Positions 38,027-48,793 of a DNA stretch of 64,000 bases are shown here, piece by piece. Each line of letters opens with the position of its first letter. The first letter of the stretch is position 1. Source of the stretch: Microcoleus sp. AS-A8 (GTDB taxonomy: Bacteria > Cyanobacteriota > Cyanobacteriia > Cyanobacteriales > Coleofasciculaceae); contig JAMPKV010000015.1 in NCBI GenBank assembly GCA_039962225.1, positions 85,959 to 149,958 on the forward strand, in the 5' to 3' direction. A model generated the notes under the pieces. It was not told the origin of the DNA and did no database searches. It saw nothing but the letters and a program-made list of their open reading frames with translations. Made by a program: the position numbers and the translations under genes.

Positions 38027-39169
38027 CTAGTCTTCTGGAACAGCTAGTATTCGTAGGATTCGTTCAGCATCTGTCAAATCACCCACGATGCGCCGGACAG
38101 GTTGAGGCCAAACTCTGAGCAATGTTGGGGTGGCGGAGATTTGATTGGCCTCGGCTTGATCAGGGTGTTTAAAAACGTCGATAACTTTCAGGGTATAGGG
38201 AAGACGCAGAGAATTCTCTAACAACTGGTGCAGGCTCATGAGGATATATTCCGTGGCTGCACTGTGTCCCGACACAAACAAGCGCAATACGTAACCTTGA
38301 GCTTGTTGCAATTGGGCGTCAGGCGGAATTTCTAAAGAATTGCTGTGTACTGTCGCTGGCGTTGGGTGGTGAGGGGGGGGCGTGTTCGTCGTTTTCTGAA
38401 TGCGATCAGCGCTAGGCTTCGGCTGCTCCAACGGAGTACGCCGCAGCGCTTCGCTATCGCCTCCCGTTTGTGCTGTCGTAACGCTGTCACTAGGGCTAAC
38501 GGAGCCAAAAGTTGTGAAACCCTGTTCAGGCGTTAACTCCTGAGGTGCTTTGTACTCTTGTGCTAAAGTTCTGTGGCTAATCACTTCTCCCTGTGATCCT
38601 AAAGCCGATTCTGATGTCGTAGCTTCGGCGGGAGAAGAGGTTAAATTTTCCTGGAAAGAGCTGTCGCCCTGTGTGTTTTCTAAAGGCACTTGCTTAAGCT
38701 GGTGGCTGGGGGAACTTCCGCTATAAGAGTATGAAAATTGCTCAGTGCGCTCAAAACGCACAATCAAATCATGGTCTTCCCAAAGTTGGGGGAACTGATG
38801 GCGATAAGTCTCCAGAACGAGCGGATCGCATAATCCTTCTTGCCAGGGAGCCAATTGCCAGACTAGGTTGCCGATGCCAAATACGGCATTGAGTAAAGCT
38901 TGGTGATGCCGCACGAGCGGGTAAATCTCGGCTGAAGTCTGTATTTGTCGGGTTCGTGGGTCGAGCCAGCGATCAATGGTTGCGGTGTACCCTGGCACTA
39001 AAAAATGAGGTGGTTCCGGCAATCCTAAAATTTCTTGCAGAGCTACACACAAATGCATATGCCAATGGCCCTGCTTTTTGGGATCAAGGCAATAAATTAA
39101 GTCTGCTCCCGGCGTAAATAGGGCAATGCCTTTAAACAACTGGGGGAAAAGTGGTTTCTCAAATTTCAA
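38027..39169 (-). CDS. KaiB-domain protein with unknown N-terminal domain
   Basis: This 380-residue protein has at its C-terminus (about 290-378) a domain very close to circadian clock KaiB: YVLRLFVSGHSAATEYIL, TLKVIDVFKHPDQAE, ATPTLLRVWP and PVRRIVGDLTD. The N-terminal ~150 residues (KGIALFTPGADLIYCLDPKKQ) are not recognised, and a Q/S/T-rich linker joins them. KaiB normally is a ~100-residue fold-switching partner of KaiC; here it is fused. It is convergent with the NHLRC2-like gene, 18 bp apart. Whether it works with the clock is unknown. Confidence 0.82.
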   Translation of the reverse strand: MKFEKPLFPQLFKGIALFTPGADLIYCLDPKKQGHWHMHLCVALQEILGLPEPPHFLVPGYTATIDRWLDPRTRQIQTSAEIYPLVRHHQALLNAVFGIGNLVWQLAPWQEGLCDPLVLETYRHQFPQLWEDHDLIVRFERTEQFSYSYSGSSPSHQLKQVPLENTQGDSSFQENLTSSPAEATTSESALGSQGEVISHRTLAQEYKAPQELTPEQGFTTFGSVSPSDSVTTAQTGGDSEALRRTPLEQPKPSADRIQKTTNTPPPHHPTPATVHSNSLEIPPDAQLQQAQGYVLRLFVSGHSAATEYILMSLHQLLENSLRLPYTLKVIDVFKHPDQAEANQISATPTLLRVWPQPVRRIVGDLTDAERILRILAVPED

Positions 39170-39412
39170 GGACTAGAGCCACAGATTAGGGTTTTGGGAT
39201 CAGAGAGTCGAGTATTGAAGTGTCAGATTTACGCCTTCATTAATTTTCCTTACTCCTTGCTCAAACCCTCAAATCATTAGAGCTTACCCTTAAGCGCCAT
39301 ATTTCCGGTTGTTCACGGTAGGTCAAGGGGGCGGTTGTTGCTCAAAACCTTTATCATTATTTTACCGTGAAGTCTTCACAATTAAGCGCGAACGGTAACG
39401 CTGACTACAGTT

Positions 39413-39451
39413 GAATCCCCGCCTGCCATCTGTGATTCAAGCGGGGGATTC
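39413..39451. repeat. Long stem between pilT and the KaiB-domain gene
   Basis: GAATCCCCGC and GCGGGGGATTC pair over about 10 bp around an 18-nt loop, 12 bp past the pilT stop. No T-run follows on either strand. It could be a terminator or an interspersed palindrome. Confidence 0.5.
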
Positions 39452-39463
39452 CTGTGAAAGTCG

Positions 39464-40783
39464 CTAAATACGACCGCGTAGCATCATCGCCATTTCGTTT
39501 TGAGTCGGGGACATTTCCAGCGCGGTTTCTTCCGTGATACGTCCTTCCTGATAAAGGTTAAACAGAGATTTGTTCATGGTGACCATCCCGTCAAATTCAC
39601 CCTCATCCATGAGTTGTGAAATGTCATCGTATTGACCCTTGCGGATATAGTCCTTAATCGCCTCTGTGTTGATCAGGATGTCGTGAAAAGCTGCACGCTT
39701 ACCATCTGTTGTGCGACACAAACCCTGAGCAATAATAGCTACTAGAGATTCTGCGATCGCCACGCGCATGGCGGGTTGCTCCTCCGCCGGATAGAGCGTG
39801 AGAATCCGTTCTAGAGTTTTAACCGCACTGTTCGTGTGCAGAGTACCCATTACCAAGTGACCTGTTTGAGCGGCTTTGAGAGCTGTATTCACCGTCTCTC
39901 TATCCCGCATTTCCCCTACCAGAATCACATCGGGGTCTTCCCGCAACGATGCCTTTAAGGCATTGTCGAACTTCAGGGTATGCATCCCCACTTCCCGTTG
40001 TCTAATCAATGCTTTACGACTTTGATGGACAAATTCAATTGGGTCTTCAATGGTAATGATGTGCTTGGGCATCTCCTTATTCATGTAGTCCACCATTGCC
40101 GCTAGGGTTGTGGACTTACCAGACCCCGTCGGACCCGTAACCAAGATCAGACCCTTATGATAATGACAGACATCTCTAAATACAGGGGGCAACCGCAGTT
40201 GCTCAATCGTCAAAATCGTCAACGGAATCAGTCGCAGTACCATTCCAGGGCCGCGCAGAGTGTCGAAGACATTAATCCGCACCCGTGCAAATTCATATTG
40301 AGTTGCGCCATCAAATTCCAGATGGTCATGAAAGCGTCGGATTTCCTCGTCGGTTAGCACTTCCCGCAACCAACTCAAAAATGTGGCTTGATCGGTTTCT
40401 GGGTGGTTGGTTAGTTCCATCTCGCCACGATTGCGATAACGAGGAGCTTCACCGACACCAATGTGAACGTCAGAAAATCCCTTGTCATAGGCATAACGAA
40501 CCAATTGCGCCAACGTCGGCTGTCCCGGTGAGGGGCCGACACTCCGTGCTGGCATCCGAGCCTTAACATTGGATGACGCTGGTACTGCCGGAGGACGAGA
40601 GGTTGCCTGTTGCCCTGAAGGTGCTGAGCGAGGGGGTGGAGCCGCAGAACTCAGTGTTTGTGTCGCCATCTGGTTTTTCGTTCCTGAAGCGACTCCCCCA
40701 CCCATATTACTGCTTGGTGGCGGTGGTGGTGGAACCATGGGAGGGGGGGGCGGTGAGATAGGCCGACGCTGTGAGTCTGTCAT
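39464..40783 (-). CDS. pilT: PilT twitching-motility ATPase with proline-rich N-terminus
   Basis: This 439-residue protein is the type IV pilus retraction ATPase. It has Walker A GPTGSGKS (217-224), an Asp box IITIEDPIEF, Walker B VGEMRDRET and the His box TLHTNSAVKTLERI. PilT drives pilus retraction at the inner membrane and so gliding and phototaxis. An N-terminal extension of about 85 residues is rich in Pro, Gly and Ser (PPPPPMVPPPPPPS), absent from proteobacterial PilT. No other pil gene is in the window. Confidence 0.95.
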   Translation of the reverse strand: MTDSQRRPISPPPPPMVPPPPPPSSNMGGGVASGTKNQMATQTLSSAAPPPRSAPSGQQATSRPPAVPASSNVKARMPARSVGPSPGQPTLAQLVRYAYDKGFSDVHIGVGEAPRYRNRGEMELTNHPETDQATFLSWLREVLTDEEIRRFHDHLEFDGATQYEFARVRINVFDTLRGPGMVLRLIPLTILTIEQLRLPPVFRDVCHYHKGLILVTGPTGSGKSTTLAAMVDYMNKEMPKHIITIEDPIEFVHQSRKALIRQREVGMHTLKFDNALKASLREDPDVILVGEMRDRETVNTALKAAQTGHLVMGTLHTNSAVKTLERILTLYPAEEQPAMRVAIAESLVAIIAQGLCRTTDGKRAAFHDILINTEAIKDYIRKGQYDDISQLMDEGEFDGMVTMNKSLFNLYQEGRITEETALEMSPTQNEMAMMLRGRI

Positions 40784-41343
40784 ATTGCAATTGCGAGTTA
40801 GCGAGGATAAGTGATTCTACGAACTATATCTTTATAGTCTTCCCAAACTTGACGGTTCGTTATCATTCCTTCACAACAATACTAAATGGATTGTCTGAAT
40901 TTAGCTCCTGCGGATGAATGCTCTTAAAAAGAGTAAATCGTCACTAATTTGCTATCCCGCGTGATAACGCACAATTATGAGAAAGAGTCCCCAAACTGAT
41001 AAGAAGTGTAAACCTGGACGCTCGGTTGAGCTGTGCCTAGCGCCGCCTGATTTTTTAGCCTGGAAAATTATTTGCGCTAGAGTCTGTAACTCTAGCTCCA
41101 TCAAGACCTCTATCTCTAGAGAGAATGTCCATTTTGGGTTTCATTTAAAATGTGATTTTTGTAACGATTTTTGTAACGATTTCGATCCACAAATGTTTCT
41201 GCTTGAATGTAAATTTTCTTGAATATCAGCTCATCATAATCGAGAGTTTCTCTATACTGATTTTCACGACATCAAATCCGCCAAGGATTAATAAAGCGGT
41301 TTTTCTGTAAATTATTTTTTTAATCACAACAGGAGGAAGAATC
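40784..41343. other. Intergenic region upstream of small membrane protein
   Basis: This 560-bp spacer holds a direct repeat of ATTTTTGTAACG near 41154-41179 and an AT-rich stretch before the next gene. An 81-codon open frame (40977-41222) has no ribosome binding site or features and I do not call it. Confidence 0.4.
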
Positions 41344-41718
41344 ATGGTATTAACGAATCGTGAGAGTTTAGCAAAGAGCTATTCTTTAGCCATGCTCAAA
41401 AGCTTTTTGATTTGGACGTTTACATTAGGAGTTTGCTTACTGGTCGTTGGTTTTCCGTTAATCGTTTTAATGGTCACCGTTGGGGCGTTCCTGGCGATCA
41501 CTTTACAATCCGTATTGCCCGTTAGTGCCGTACTGCTGGTGGCAGGAAGCTTGATTGGAGCCAATATTTTAGCGGTTGTAGTCGGTGCAGCAATTCTTAC
41601 CTTTAAAGGTGTTCATCCGGAGGAAGTTCACTGGTTAAATTGGTTGCATGGTGGACCTGACCCTCTTAACACATCGGTGTATGCCGCTTGTCCGCTGACC
41701 TGCGATCTGACGAAGTAG
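41344..41718 (+). CDS. Small hydrophobic membrane protein
   Basis: This 124-residue protein has two or three hydrophobic segments (SFLIWTFTLGVCLLVVGFP, then LMVTVGAFLAITL and GANILAVVVGAAIL), a short basic N-terminus and a polar C-terminus with HWLNWLHGGP. I do not recognise a family. AGGAGGA stands 7 nt before the ATG, and a terminator hairpin follows, so the gene is probably real and monocistronic. Confidence 0.68.
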   Translation: MVLTNRESLAKSYSLAMLKSFLIWTFTLGVCLLVVGFPLIVLMVTVGAFLAITLQSVLPVSAVLLVAGSLIGANILAVVVGAAILTFKGVHPEEVHWLNWLHGGPDPLNTSVYAACPLTCDLTK

Positions 41719-41793
41719 TATAGGGTTGGCTGACGGGCGACTGTTGGTTAAACTTTAATCACATTATTAAGTTTTGAATACAACAGTTTTGCT

Positions 41794-41816
41794 ACCCGGT
41801 CCAATCCGGGTTTTTT
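41794..41816 (+). terminator. Rho-independent terminator after the small membrane protein
   Basis: ACCCGG and CCGGGT pair around a TCCAAT loop and are followed by at least five Ts. The hairpin is about 75 bp after the stop. Confidence 0.8.
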
Positions 41817-41860
41817 CATGTTTAAATTCTGTCGGATGACTTTTTATTTAATAATTCTTC

Positions 41861-42976
41861 ATGCCCCGATCTCCTATTCCAATTTGCATTACCCTGGGAA
41901 CTCGCCCGGAGGCGATTAAACTTGCACCTGTGATTCAACAGTTCCGACACTGTGCGGCATTTGATACTCATGTGATTTTGACGGGTCAGCATCGGGAGAT
42001 GGTCGAGCAAGTCATGCAGTTATTTGAGTTAAGTGCTGACCGGGATTTAGAAATCATGCAGACAAAGCAAACCTTGACGGATATTACATGTCGGAGTTTG
42101 CAAGGATTGGAAACTATTTTTCAGGAAATTCAGCCTCAGTTAGTCATCGTTCAAGGGGATACAACCACCGCGTTTTCTGCTACCTTGGCGGCGTTTTATC
42201 AAAAAATTCCAGTTGGTCATGTGGAAGCTGGATTGCGTACCGATGATTTGTTTAATCCTTACCCAGAGGAAGCCAACCGACGTTTGATTTCTCAGCTTGC
42301 TCAGCTAAACTTCGCCCCTACGCCCCTTGCCGTAGAAAATCTGCAACGATCTGGAATTGTTGGGGCGATTCACCACACGGGCAACACGGTAATTGATGCA
42401 TTGCTAACTGTGGCACAGCGCCAACCGCCCTGTGAAATTAAGGGTTTGGAGTGGGGAAAGTACCGCACACTCTTAACAACGGTTCATAGACGAGAGAACT
42501 GGGGAGAACCGTTGCAGGATATTGCTCAAGGGTTTCTGCAAATTTTAGATAAGTTTTCTGATACCGCCTTACTACTGCCCCTGCATCGCAATCCTACGGT
42601 AAGGGAACCTTTACAAGCCCTCTTAGGCGACCATCCTAGGGTATTTTTAACGGAACCCTTAGATTATGCAGAACTGGTAGGCGCGATCGCACGTTGTTAT
42701 CTCCTACTCACCGATTCTGGGGGATTACAGGAAGAAGCACCGAGTTTGGGTAAACCCGTGCTGGTGCTAAGAGAAACCACGGAAAGACCGGAAGCGATCG
42801 CAGCAGGAACCGCTAAGCTGGTGGGGACAAATCCCGATCGTCTTGTGACAGAAGCCAGTCAATTATTGAGTGACGTGAGTGCTTATGAAGCGATGGCGAC
42901 CGCAATTAATCCCTTTGGGGATGGTCATGCAGCTGAACGGATTTTGGAAATTGTCAAGGATTATTTTGGTTTATGA
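41861..42976 (+). CDS. wecB: UDP-N-acetylglucosamine 2-epimerase (non-hydrolysing)
   Basis: This 371-residue enzyme interconverts UDP-GlcNAc and UDP-ManNAc for surface polysaccharide synthesis. It shows ITLGTRPEAIKLAPV at the N-terminus, QGDTTTAFSATLAAFY, VGHVEAGLRT and FNPYPEEANR, with TTVHRRENWG and DSGGLQEEAPSLGKPV in the C-terminal half. Length and motifs fit the family. No other polysaccharide gene is adjacent. Confidence 0.95.
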   Translation: MPRSPIPICITLGTRPEAIKLAPVIQQFRHCAAFDTHVILTGQHREMVEQVMQLFELSADRDLEIMQTKQTLTDITCRSLQGLETIFQEIQPQLVIVQGDTTTAFSATLAAFYQKIPVGHVEAGLRTDDLFNPYPEEANRRLISQLAQLNFAPTPLAVENLQRSGIVGAIHHTGNTVIDALLTVAQRQPPCEIKGLEWGKYRTLLTTVHRRENWGEPLQDIAQGFLQILDKFSDTALLLPLHRNPTVREPLQALLGDHPRVFLTEPLDYAELVGAIARCYLLLTDSGGLQEEAPSLGKPVLVLRETTERPEAIAAGTAKLVGTNPDRLVTEASQLLSDVSAYEAMATAINPFGDGHAAERILEIVKDYFGL

Positions 42977-43049
42977 GTAGGGTAGCCGCCGACCGCGTCA
43001 CTAAGAAGTTAGAACTGAATGACTATTGCACCTGGTTTGGAGAAAAGCG

Positions 43050-43832
43050 ATGCGCCGAAACACCAGCGGCTTAAATCCGGGAAAGGCTTCTAGAGATGTC
43101 AGGTTTGCCCAGCGGCCTGGACTCATTTTCAACGCGATGGTATTGCTAGCCTTTGCCCTAGGTTTGTTCTGTTTTTCCTTACCTGGGTTGCACAACATTT
43201 TAGAACCCAACCTCGTCAATGTCTTGGCAGCACCCCTATACTTCTTGCTGTTTATTCATCTGATGGGTCTATTCGGGCTTCTCAGTGCTTTCCCTCCCAG
43301 AGGCGATTCCTTCCTGACTTATATCACGGCTATCTTTGTTCCCTGTATGCTGCTTTGGTTGGCGATCGCGTGGTTCTGGGTTATTCGCGCTATTGGTGAG
43401 AGAGAATCATCGCTTTGGGGTGAACAGCGATCGCATGGGTGGTTTGCTCCGATCATGCTATGGCTGTTGTCAATTCTCTGGGCAACCCATATCCCACTCT
43501 CGGTTAATTTCGCCTTGCACAAGTCAGGGTTTGAGAAACTCGCCGATCGCGTCATGGCTGAACCGTCTGGGAATATAGATTTCACACCGACTCAGCCAAT
43601 GGGGATTTTTTCTATCTCCGGAGCCTTTCGTCAGTCCAAGACTATCGCCTCGATTGAGACGACCAGCGAACACGGCTTATGGGCGCATGAGGGGTTCGTG
43701 CGAGATTTGTCTCGAAAACCAGGGGGACTCCAAGCGAATACCTATAGTCTTGCCCCTCACAGCAATAATGGCGATCAGGATATTTGGTACCTGGGTGATG
43801 GCTGGTATGTGTTCCAGAATCTGTTGGACTGA
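43050..43832 (+). CDS. Hypothetical membrane protein
   Basis: The ATG at 43050 (MRRNTSGLN) has GGAG about 7 nt upstream, which makes it better than the TTG at 43026. The product is 260 residues with four or so hydrophobic segments in the N-terminal 150 residues and a soluble C-terminal domain of about 100 residues (GIFSISGAFRQSKTIASIE). No family is recognised. It overlaps no other gene, and the TPR-CHAT gene ends seven bases past its 3' end on the other strand. Confidence 0.72.
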   Translation: MRRNTSGLNPGKASRDVRFAQRPGLIFNAMVLLAFALGLFCFSLPGLHNILEPNLVNVLAAPLYFLLFIHLMGLFGLLSAFPPRGDSFLTYITAIFVPCMLLWLAIAWFWVIRAIGERESSLWGEQRSHGWFAPIMLWLLSILWATHIPLSVNFALHKSGFEKLADRVMAEPSGNIDFTPTQPMGIFSISGAFRQSKTIASIETTSEHGLWAHEGFVRDLSRKPGGLQANTYSLAPHSNNGDQDIWYLGDGWYVFQNLLD

Positions 43833-43838
43833 GTCAGG

Positions 43839-46800
43839 CTATCTCCATTCCCCTTGTAGAGTGAAGGCTGCCCAGTAATAGGGCGATTTCCAGGTTGCAT
43901 CCTGCAACATCTCAATTTGTGCGGCTCTCAGGGCGGCGGCTGGTTTTAAGTTGTCTTGCAGCATCTTTTTGTAGAATCGCGTCATCAATTCCGATGTCCC
44001 TTCATCCGCCACACTCCACAAACTGACTAGGACTCTGGGGGAACCCGCATACATAAAGCCTCTTGTCAAGCCCACTAATCCTTCTCCTTTAATCTCCTTG
44101 CCCAGTCCAGTTTCGCAGGCACTCAGGACAACGAGTTCGGCGGGGAGGTTGAGGTTGAAGATATCGTTGAGTCGCAGGAAGCCGTTTTGGGGGGTACCTT
44201 TTTGATCGACGAGAGAGAGAACAACGCCCGATAATTCTGGATTTTGGCTGTTGAGGATGCCGTGGGTGGCAAAGTGGACGATTTGATATTGGCTGAGTTG
44301 GGGGCTAATTGCTGTGGCACGATTGGCGGCAAAATCGAGCGCGGATTGGCTTTGGGTATAGGCGACAAGGGAGAGGATGCGATCGCTCTCTTTGCGAGTA
44401 AAGGGCAAACGTTGGAACGTGATATCCGCTTCTCTGGCAGAGCGAGTTAAGGCTAAGCTGTCCAAGTCGTTAGGGTTTACAGGTTGTGCGGATACCAAGG
44501 TTTTGAGGCGTTCATCGTCTTTGCTAAACACTGGATCAGCAATTACAGCTATCTTCTTTGGAGCTAATTTCCGCCCGTTAGTGTCTTGGCGAATGATGGC
44601 GACGGTAGAGGCTGAGGGCAGGTTGACGATTTCGTGATTGACAATTAAAGGAACGGGATTTTTGTCTTTGCCTAAGCTGTCGGGTGTTGGTAATGCGGCA
44701 AAGGGTAAATATTGCAGTGCGCCATCACTGACAATGAGTAAGCGTTTGCCTGCCAATTGTCCCGCCACTGGGGATAAGAGCATTTGGCTGAGTTGGGTGG
44801 TGACTTCTAGGCTATCCTCACGGGGAATAGCACCGAGTCCTCTTTGTTCGGGTGCTTTTTGTTTTCCTGTATTTTGGTAGAAACTTTGGGCGGCTTTTTC
44901 GATGTCGGCACGTTTAGGGAGTTCGTAGCTGCTGATGCTAGTTTTGGTCACTGCCCACAGGTAGCTACGGTCTTCACCTAAGCTGTACTCTAACAGTAGG
45001 GTGTCGTCGTCGAGGACTTGTTGCTGAATTTCACTGAGGGTGAGGGGTTGGGGATACTTCAGGGACGCATAACGGGGACTGGTACGGCGGATTTGTTCTT
45101 GGACTTGTTGATACTCCTCTTGCAGCACCGTCCTCTCTTGTTCTAAGGCTTGTACCTGTTTGTTAGTCCATTGTCCGCTAAAGAGTTCGATACGGCGTTT
45201 TTCTAAGGCATCAAATCTTTGTTGCAAGGTGTTCTCTTGTTCGAGTAATTTGGGGTTTGCACCTTGGCGAATGTTGGCTTGAGCTTCGGTGAGGAATTCT
45301 AGGAGAGTGCGTGCTCTAGCGCGTTCGCTGGCTTGCAGTGCTAAAGCGTCGTAGCCTTTAGAGGGGTTGGTTTTGTGCAACTGCATCAGCAGGTCGATGT
45401 AGAACTCGTAATAATCCTGCACTGAGGCGAAGTAAGAGGTGCGGAGTTGCTGGCTACCAATTTTAGTGCGAAGGTTTTCAATAATGTTGATGGCAGCCTC
45501 AATCTGAGTGAGAGCTTCGTTGAGATTGCCTCTGTCCCGTTCAAGGGAGGCAATATTGTAAAGGGTGAGAGCTTGCCCTGCCTTGTCGCCCACAGTACGC
45601 CTAAGTGGCAGGGATTGGTTGTAGAACTCTAGCGCCATCTGCTTTTCACCCAAATCATCGTAGACTTTGCCGATGTTGTTGAAGGTGGCGGCTTCTCTTG
45701 GCTTGTCGCTTACGGCACGAGCCAGGGGTAGGGATTGGTTGTAGTACTCCAGCGCTGTTTGGTTTTGACCTAAATCAGAGTAGACTTTGCCGATGTTGTT
45801 AAGGGTACTCGCTTGCCCTGCCCTGTCGCCAGAGGCACGAGCAAGATGTAGGGATTGGTTGTAGTAGTCGAGGGCTTTCTGCTTTTCCCCTAATTTGTCG
45901 TAGACTCGACCGATGTTATTGAGGGTGACCGATTCCCCTGCCTTGTTGCCTACCGCCCGAAAAAGGGGCAGGGATTGGTTGTAGTATTCGAGGGCTTTCT
46001 GCTTTTCCCCTAAATCGTCGTAAACTCGACCGATGTTGTTGAGGGTGACAGCTTCGGTTGCCTTGTTGTCTAACGTGCGTTTTAGAAGTAGGGATTGGTT
46101 GTAGGAGTCGAGGGCTTTTTGCTTTTCTCCTAATGCCGAGTAGACTAGACCGATGTTGTTGAGGGTACGCGCTTCCCCTGCCTTGTTATCTACTCCACGA
46201 AAAAGGGGCAGGGATTGGTTGTAGTATTCCAAGGCTTTTTGCCTTTCTCCTAATGCGTCGTAGACTGCACCGATGTTGGAGAGGATGACGGCTTCGGTTG
46301 CCTTGTCGCTTACGGCACGAGCTAGGGGTAGGGATTGGTTGTAGAAGTCGAGGGCTTTTTGCGTTTCTCCTAAATCGTCATAGATTAGACCGATGTTATT
46401 GAGGGTGCTGCCTTCTCGTGCCTTATCACCTACTGCTCGATAAAGTGGAAGTGCCTCTTCATATTTTGCGATCGCTTGTTTTAGGGATTCGGCTGTTCCT
46501 TGCTTATAGAGTTGTTTTCCCTCCTGAAAGGCTCGTTCTGCTGCGGCGCGGGTGGCATCGTCAGAAGGAAAAAGTGAAAGGGAAAAAGGAAAAATTAGTT
46601 TGTCTTTTGCCGTTTGTCGTTTGCCTTGCCAAACGTTGTTTTGCTCAGGAGAAGCAAAAGAGGGCGAAAATTTTTGAGGTGTGGCAGCGACGGACTCTGA
46701 CAGCAACAGAACACCTATTAAGAGAGCTAAACTCCTTTCGCATAAAGTAACCCAGCTCTTGAGCAGCAATAAGAGCGCTTGGTGAGTACTTGTGTTTGTT

Positions 46801-46856
46801 TTGTGCGATCGCGCCATTCCTGCTCCTGCCCTCTTCACCGCTCTCAACTGTTGCAC
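43839..46856 (-). CDS. TPR-CHAT protease-like protein
   Basis: This 1005-residue protein has a possible signal or anchor at about 28-58. Residues ~105-460 contain about nine TPR units of 40 residues, seven of them nearly identical around YNQSLPL. The C-terminal CHAT domain (about 700-1003) has the catalytic-pair candidates His in HFATHGIL and Cys in [10 protein letters not shown], so it is a caspase-like peptidase fold. Such proteins are abundant in filamentous cyanobacteria, and some act in cell death or defence. The substrate is unknown. A start at the Met of MARSHK (46817) is also possible. Confidence 0.92.
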   Translation of the reverse strand: MQQLRAVKRAGAGMARSHKTNTSTHQALLLLLKSWVTLCERSLALLIGVLLLSESVAATPQKFSPSFASPEQNNVWQGKRQTAKDKLIFPFSLSLFPSDDATRAAAERAFQEGKQLYKQGTAESLKQAIAKYEEALPLYRAVGDKAREGSTLNNIGLIYDDLGETQKALDFYNQSLPLARAVSDKATEAVILSNIGAVYDALGERQKALEYYNQSLPLFRGVDNKAGEARTLNNIGLVYSALGEKQKALDSYNQSLLLKRTLDNKATEAVTLNNIGRVYDDLGEKQKALEYYNQSLPLFRAVGNKAGESVTLNNIGRVYDKLGEKQKALDYYNQSLHLARASGDRAGQASTLNNIGKVYSDLGQNQTALEYYNQSLPLARAVSDKPREAATFNNIGKVYDDLGEKQMALEFYNQSLPLRRTVGDKAGQALTLYNIASLERDRGNLNEALTQIEAAINIIENLRTKIGSQQLRTSYFASVQDYYEFYIDLLMQLHKTNPSKGYDALALQASERARARTLLEFLTEAQANIRQGANPKLLEQENTLQQRFDALEKRRIELFSGQWTNKQVQALEQERTVLQEEYQQVQEQIRRTSPRYASLKYPQPLTLSEIQQQVLDDDTLLLEYSLGEDRSYLWAVTKTSISSYELPKRADIEKAAQSFYQNTGKQKAPEQRGLGAIPREDSLEVTTQLSQMLLSPVAGQLAGKRLLIVSDGALQYLPFAALPTPDSLGKDKNPVPLIVNHEIVNLPSASTVAIIRQDTNGRKLAPKKIAVIADPVFSKDDERLKTLVSAQPVNPNDLDSLALTRSAREADITFQRLPFTRKESDRILSLVAYTQSQSALDFAANRATAISPQLSQYQIVHFATHGILNSQNPELSGVVLSLVDQKGTPQNGFLRLNDIFNLNLPAELVVLSACETGLGKEIKGEGLVGLTRGFMYAGSPRVLVSLWSVADEGTSELMTRFYKKMLQDNLKPAAALRAAQIEMLQDATWKSPYYWAAFTLQGEWR

Positions 46857-46904
46857 TCTATCTCTGAGAGTTTAGAGGTTATGCAGGTAGGTTGGGAATT
46901 TTTC

Positions 46905-46937
46905 AGATCCCCGACTTCTCTAAGAAGTCGGGGATCT
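46905..46937. repeat. Perfect 15-bp palindrome with 3-nt loop
   Basis: AGATCCCCGACTTCT and AGAAGTCGGGGATCT pair around CTA. The element lies between the TPR-CHAT gene and ndhD. It has the look of the interspersed palindromes scattered in Nostoc/Microcoleus-type genomes and has no T-run. Confidence 0.75.
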
Positions 46938-47062
46938 AGGCTTCACAAGCGATCATCACTTGCTCTTCCCAAATATCGAGGGTTGGGGTGTCAACCCTCA
47001 AAAAAGACAAAGGATTGGCATCATACCAATCCTATTGCACGAATTTGATGAAAAGTCAAGTC

Positions 47063-48652
47063 CTAAGGTTCACCAATTTTCGGTGCTACCAGAGACAAGA
47101 ACGGCTGCTCTGCCTTCGCCACCGCCGGTTGCCCCAAACTTGGCACCGATGCACGAAGCCGCTCTGTCAACTGATGCGTAGTGGCATCGTAAATCTGAGT
47201 CAGCATCTTGGGATAGAACCCAAAGCCGATAATCGGCACCAACAAACACGCAATGATAAACACCTCTCGCGGTTCAGCATCCTGCAAGACTTCGTGTTCA
47301 ATCAATTCCTTGTTTTCCGGGCCATAGAAAATCTCCCGCAGATTGGACAGCAGGTAGATAGGCGTGAGAATCACCCCAACCGCTGCCAAAAATACGACAA
47401 TCACCTTGAAGGTTGAGCTGTAGGCATCACTGGTTGCCAAACCAATGAATACCATTAACTCCGCCACAAATCCGCTCATCCCCGGTAACGCCAAAGACGC
47501 GAGGGAGCAAGTCGTCCACATGGCGAAAATCTTCTTCATCTTCTGCCCCACACCTCCCATTTCATCCAACATCAGGGTGTGAGTTCGGTCATAAGTGGCA
47601 CCGACTAAGAAGAACAGGCTGGCTCCAATCAAACCATGAGACACCATTTGCAGCACAGCGCCGCTTATGCCCAAGTCAGTAAACGAGCCAAGCCCGATTA
47701 ACACGAATCCCATGTGGGAAATCGAAGAGTAGGCAATTTTCCGCTTCAGGTTGCGCTGAGCAAAGGATGTCATTGCCGCGTAAACTATGTTCACCACCCC
47801 TAAAATCACCAATACGGGTGCAAAGTAAGCGTGGGCATCGGGCAGCATCCCCGCATTCATGCGAAACAGGGCATATCCCCCCATCTTCAGCAGAATGCCT
47901 GCCAGCAACATGTGAACGGGTGCCGTTGCCTCACCGTGGGCATCGGGTAACCAAGTGTGCAGAGGGAAGATGGGTAACTTAACCCCGTAGGCAATCAAAA
48001 AGCCAGCATAGACCCAGAGTTGGAAGTTTAACGCATAGTCTTTGGCTGCGATCGCACTCATATCAAACGTTACGGTATCCCCGTAAAACGCCATCGCCAA
48101 CGCCGCGACCAAAATAAACAGCGAACCGCCTGCTGTGTACAAAATAAACTTCGTTGCCGCATAGAGGCGCTTTTTGCCCCCCCAAATCGACAACAGCAGG
48201 TAAACCGGAATCAACTCCAGTTCCCATACCAGGAAGAACAACAGCATATCCTGAACAGCAAACACGGCAATTTGTCCGCCGTACATCGCCAGCATCAGGA
48301 AGTAAAACAGCTTGGGTTTGAGGGTAACCGGCCAAGCGGCTAGAATTGCCAGCGTGGTCATAAAGCCGGTCAGCAACACCAGAGGCATCGCCAACCCATC
48401 AACCCCCACCGACCAATTCAAGTCCAGTTCGGGTATCCACGAGTACTTCTCCACCAATTGCAGTCCAGGATTGGAAAAGTCATACTCTGTGCCAAAGGCA
48501 TAAACAATCAGGGAAAAATCAATCAGCCCGATGATCAGGGCATACCAACGCTCCCACATCCCATTCTTTTCAGGGAGAAAGGGGATGAACAGCGAGGCAA
48601 CGATGGGAAAAAGAATAATAGTTGTTAGCCAGGGAAAATCTGTCAAGCTCAT
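47063..48652 (-). CDS. ndhD: NAD(P)H-quinone oxidoreductase subunit 4 (NDH-1)
   Basis: This 529-residue, about 14-helix membrane protein is a proton-pumping, antiporter-like subunit of cyanobacterial NDH-1. Motifs include [36 protein letters not shown] and [16 protein letters not shown], with the conserved Glu and Lys residues of the channel helices. Its position after ndhF matches the ndhF1-ndhD1 pair of respiratory NDH-1. A MITE-like element lies in the 387-bp spacer between them. Confidence 0.95.
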   Translation of the reverse strand: MSLTDFPWLTTIILFPIVASLFIPFLPEKNGMWERWYALIIGLIDFSLIVYAFGTEYDFSNPGLQLVEKYSWIPELDLNWSVGVDGLAMPLVLLTGFMTTLAILAAWPVTLKPKLFYFLMLAMYGGQIAVFAVQDMLLFFLVWELELIPVYLLLSIWGGKKRLYAATKFILYTAGGSLFILVAALAMAFYGDTVTFDMSAIAAKDYALNFQLWVYAGFLIAYGVKLPIFPLHTWLPDAHGEATAPVHMLLAGILLKMGGYALFRMNAGMLPDAHAYFAPVLVILGVVNIVYAAMTSFAQRNLKRKIAYSSISHMGFVLIGLGSFTDLGISGAVLQMVSHGLIGASLFFLVGATYDRTHTLMLDEMGGVGQKMKKIFAMWTTCSLASLALPGMSGFVAELMVFIGLATSDAYSSTFKVIVVFLAAVGVILTPIYLLSNLREIFYGPENKELIEHEVLQDAEPREVFIIACLLVPIIGFGFYPKMLTQIYDATTHQLTERLRASVPSLGQPAVAKAEQPFLSLVAPKIGEP

Positions 48653-48793
48653 TTTCAGTTGTTAGTTTTTAGTTCAGAACTTACGCCGTTGAGATTTCTC
48701 AAGAGTCTGAATCAAGGCGCAAACAGAACCTCTGTGCTATTCTCCTTATCTTGGAGTGCCTGGATTGGTTTGTCCAACACACTCTTTCCTAAG

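Noticed and set aside
39413..39451. Terminator for pilT
   Set aside because: The stem is good but there is no T-run on either strand, so I list it only as a repeat.
40977..41222. 81-codon open frame on the plus strand
   Set aside because: It lacks a ribosome binding site, shows no coherent domain and contains a direct repeat.
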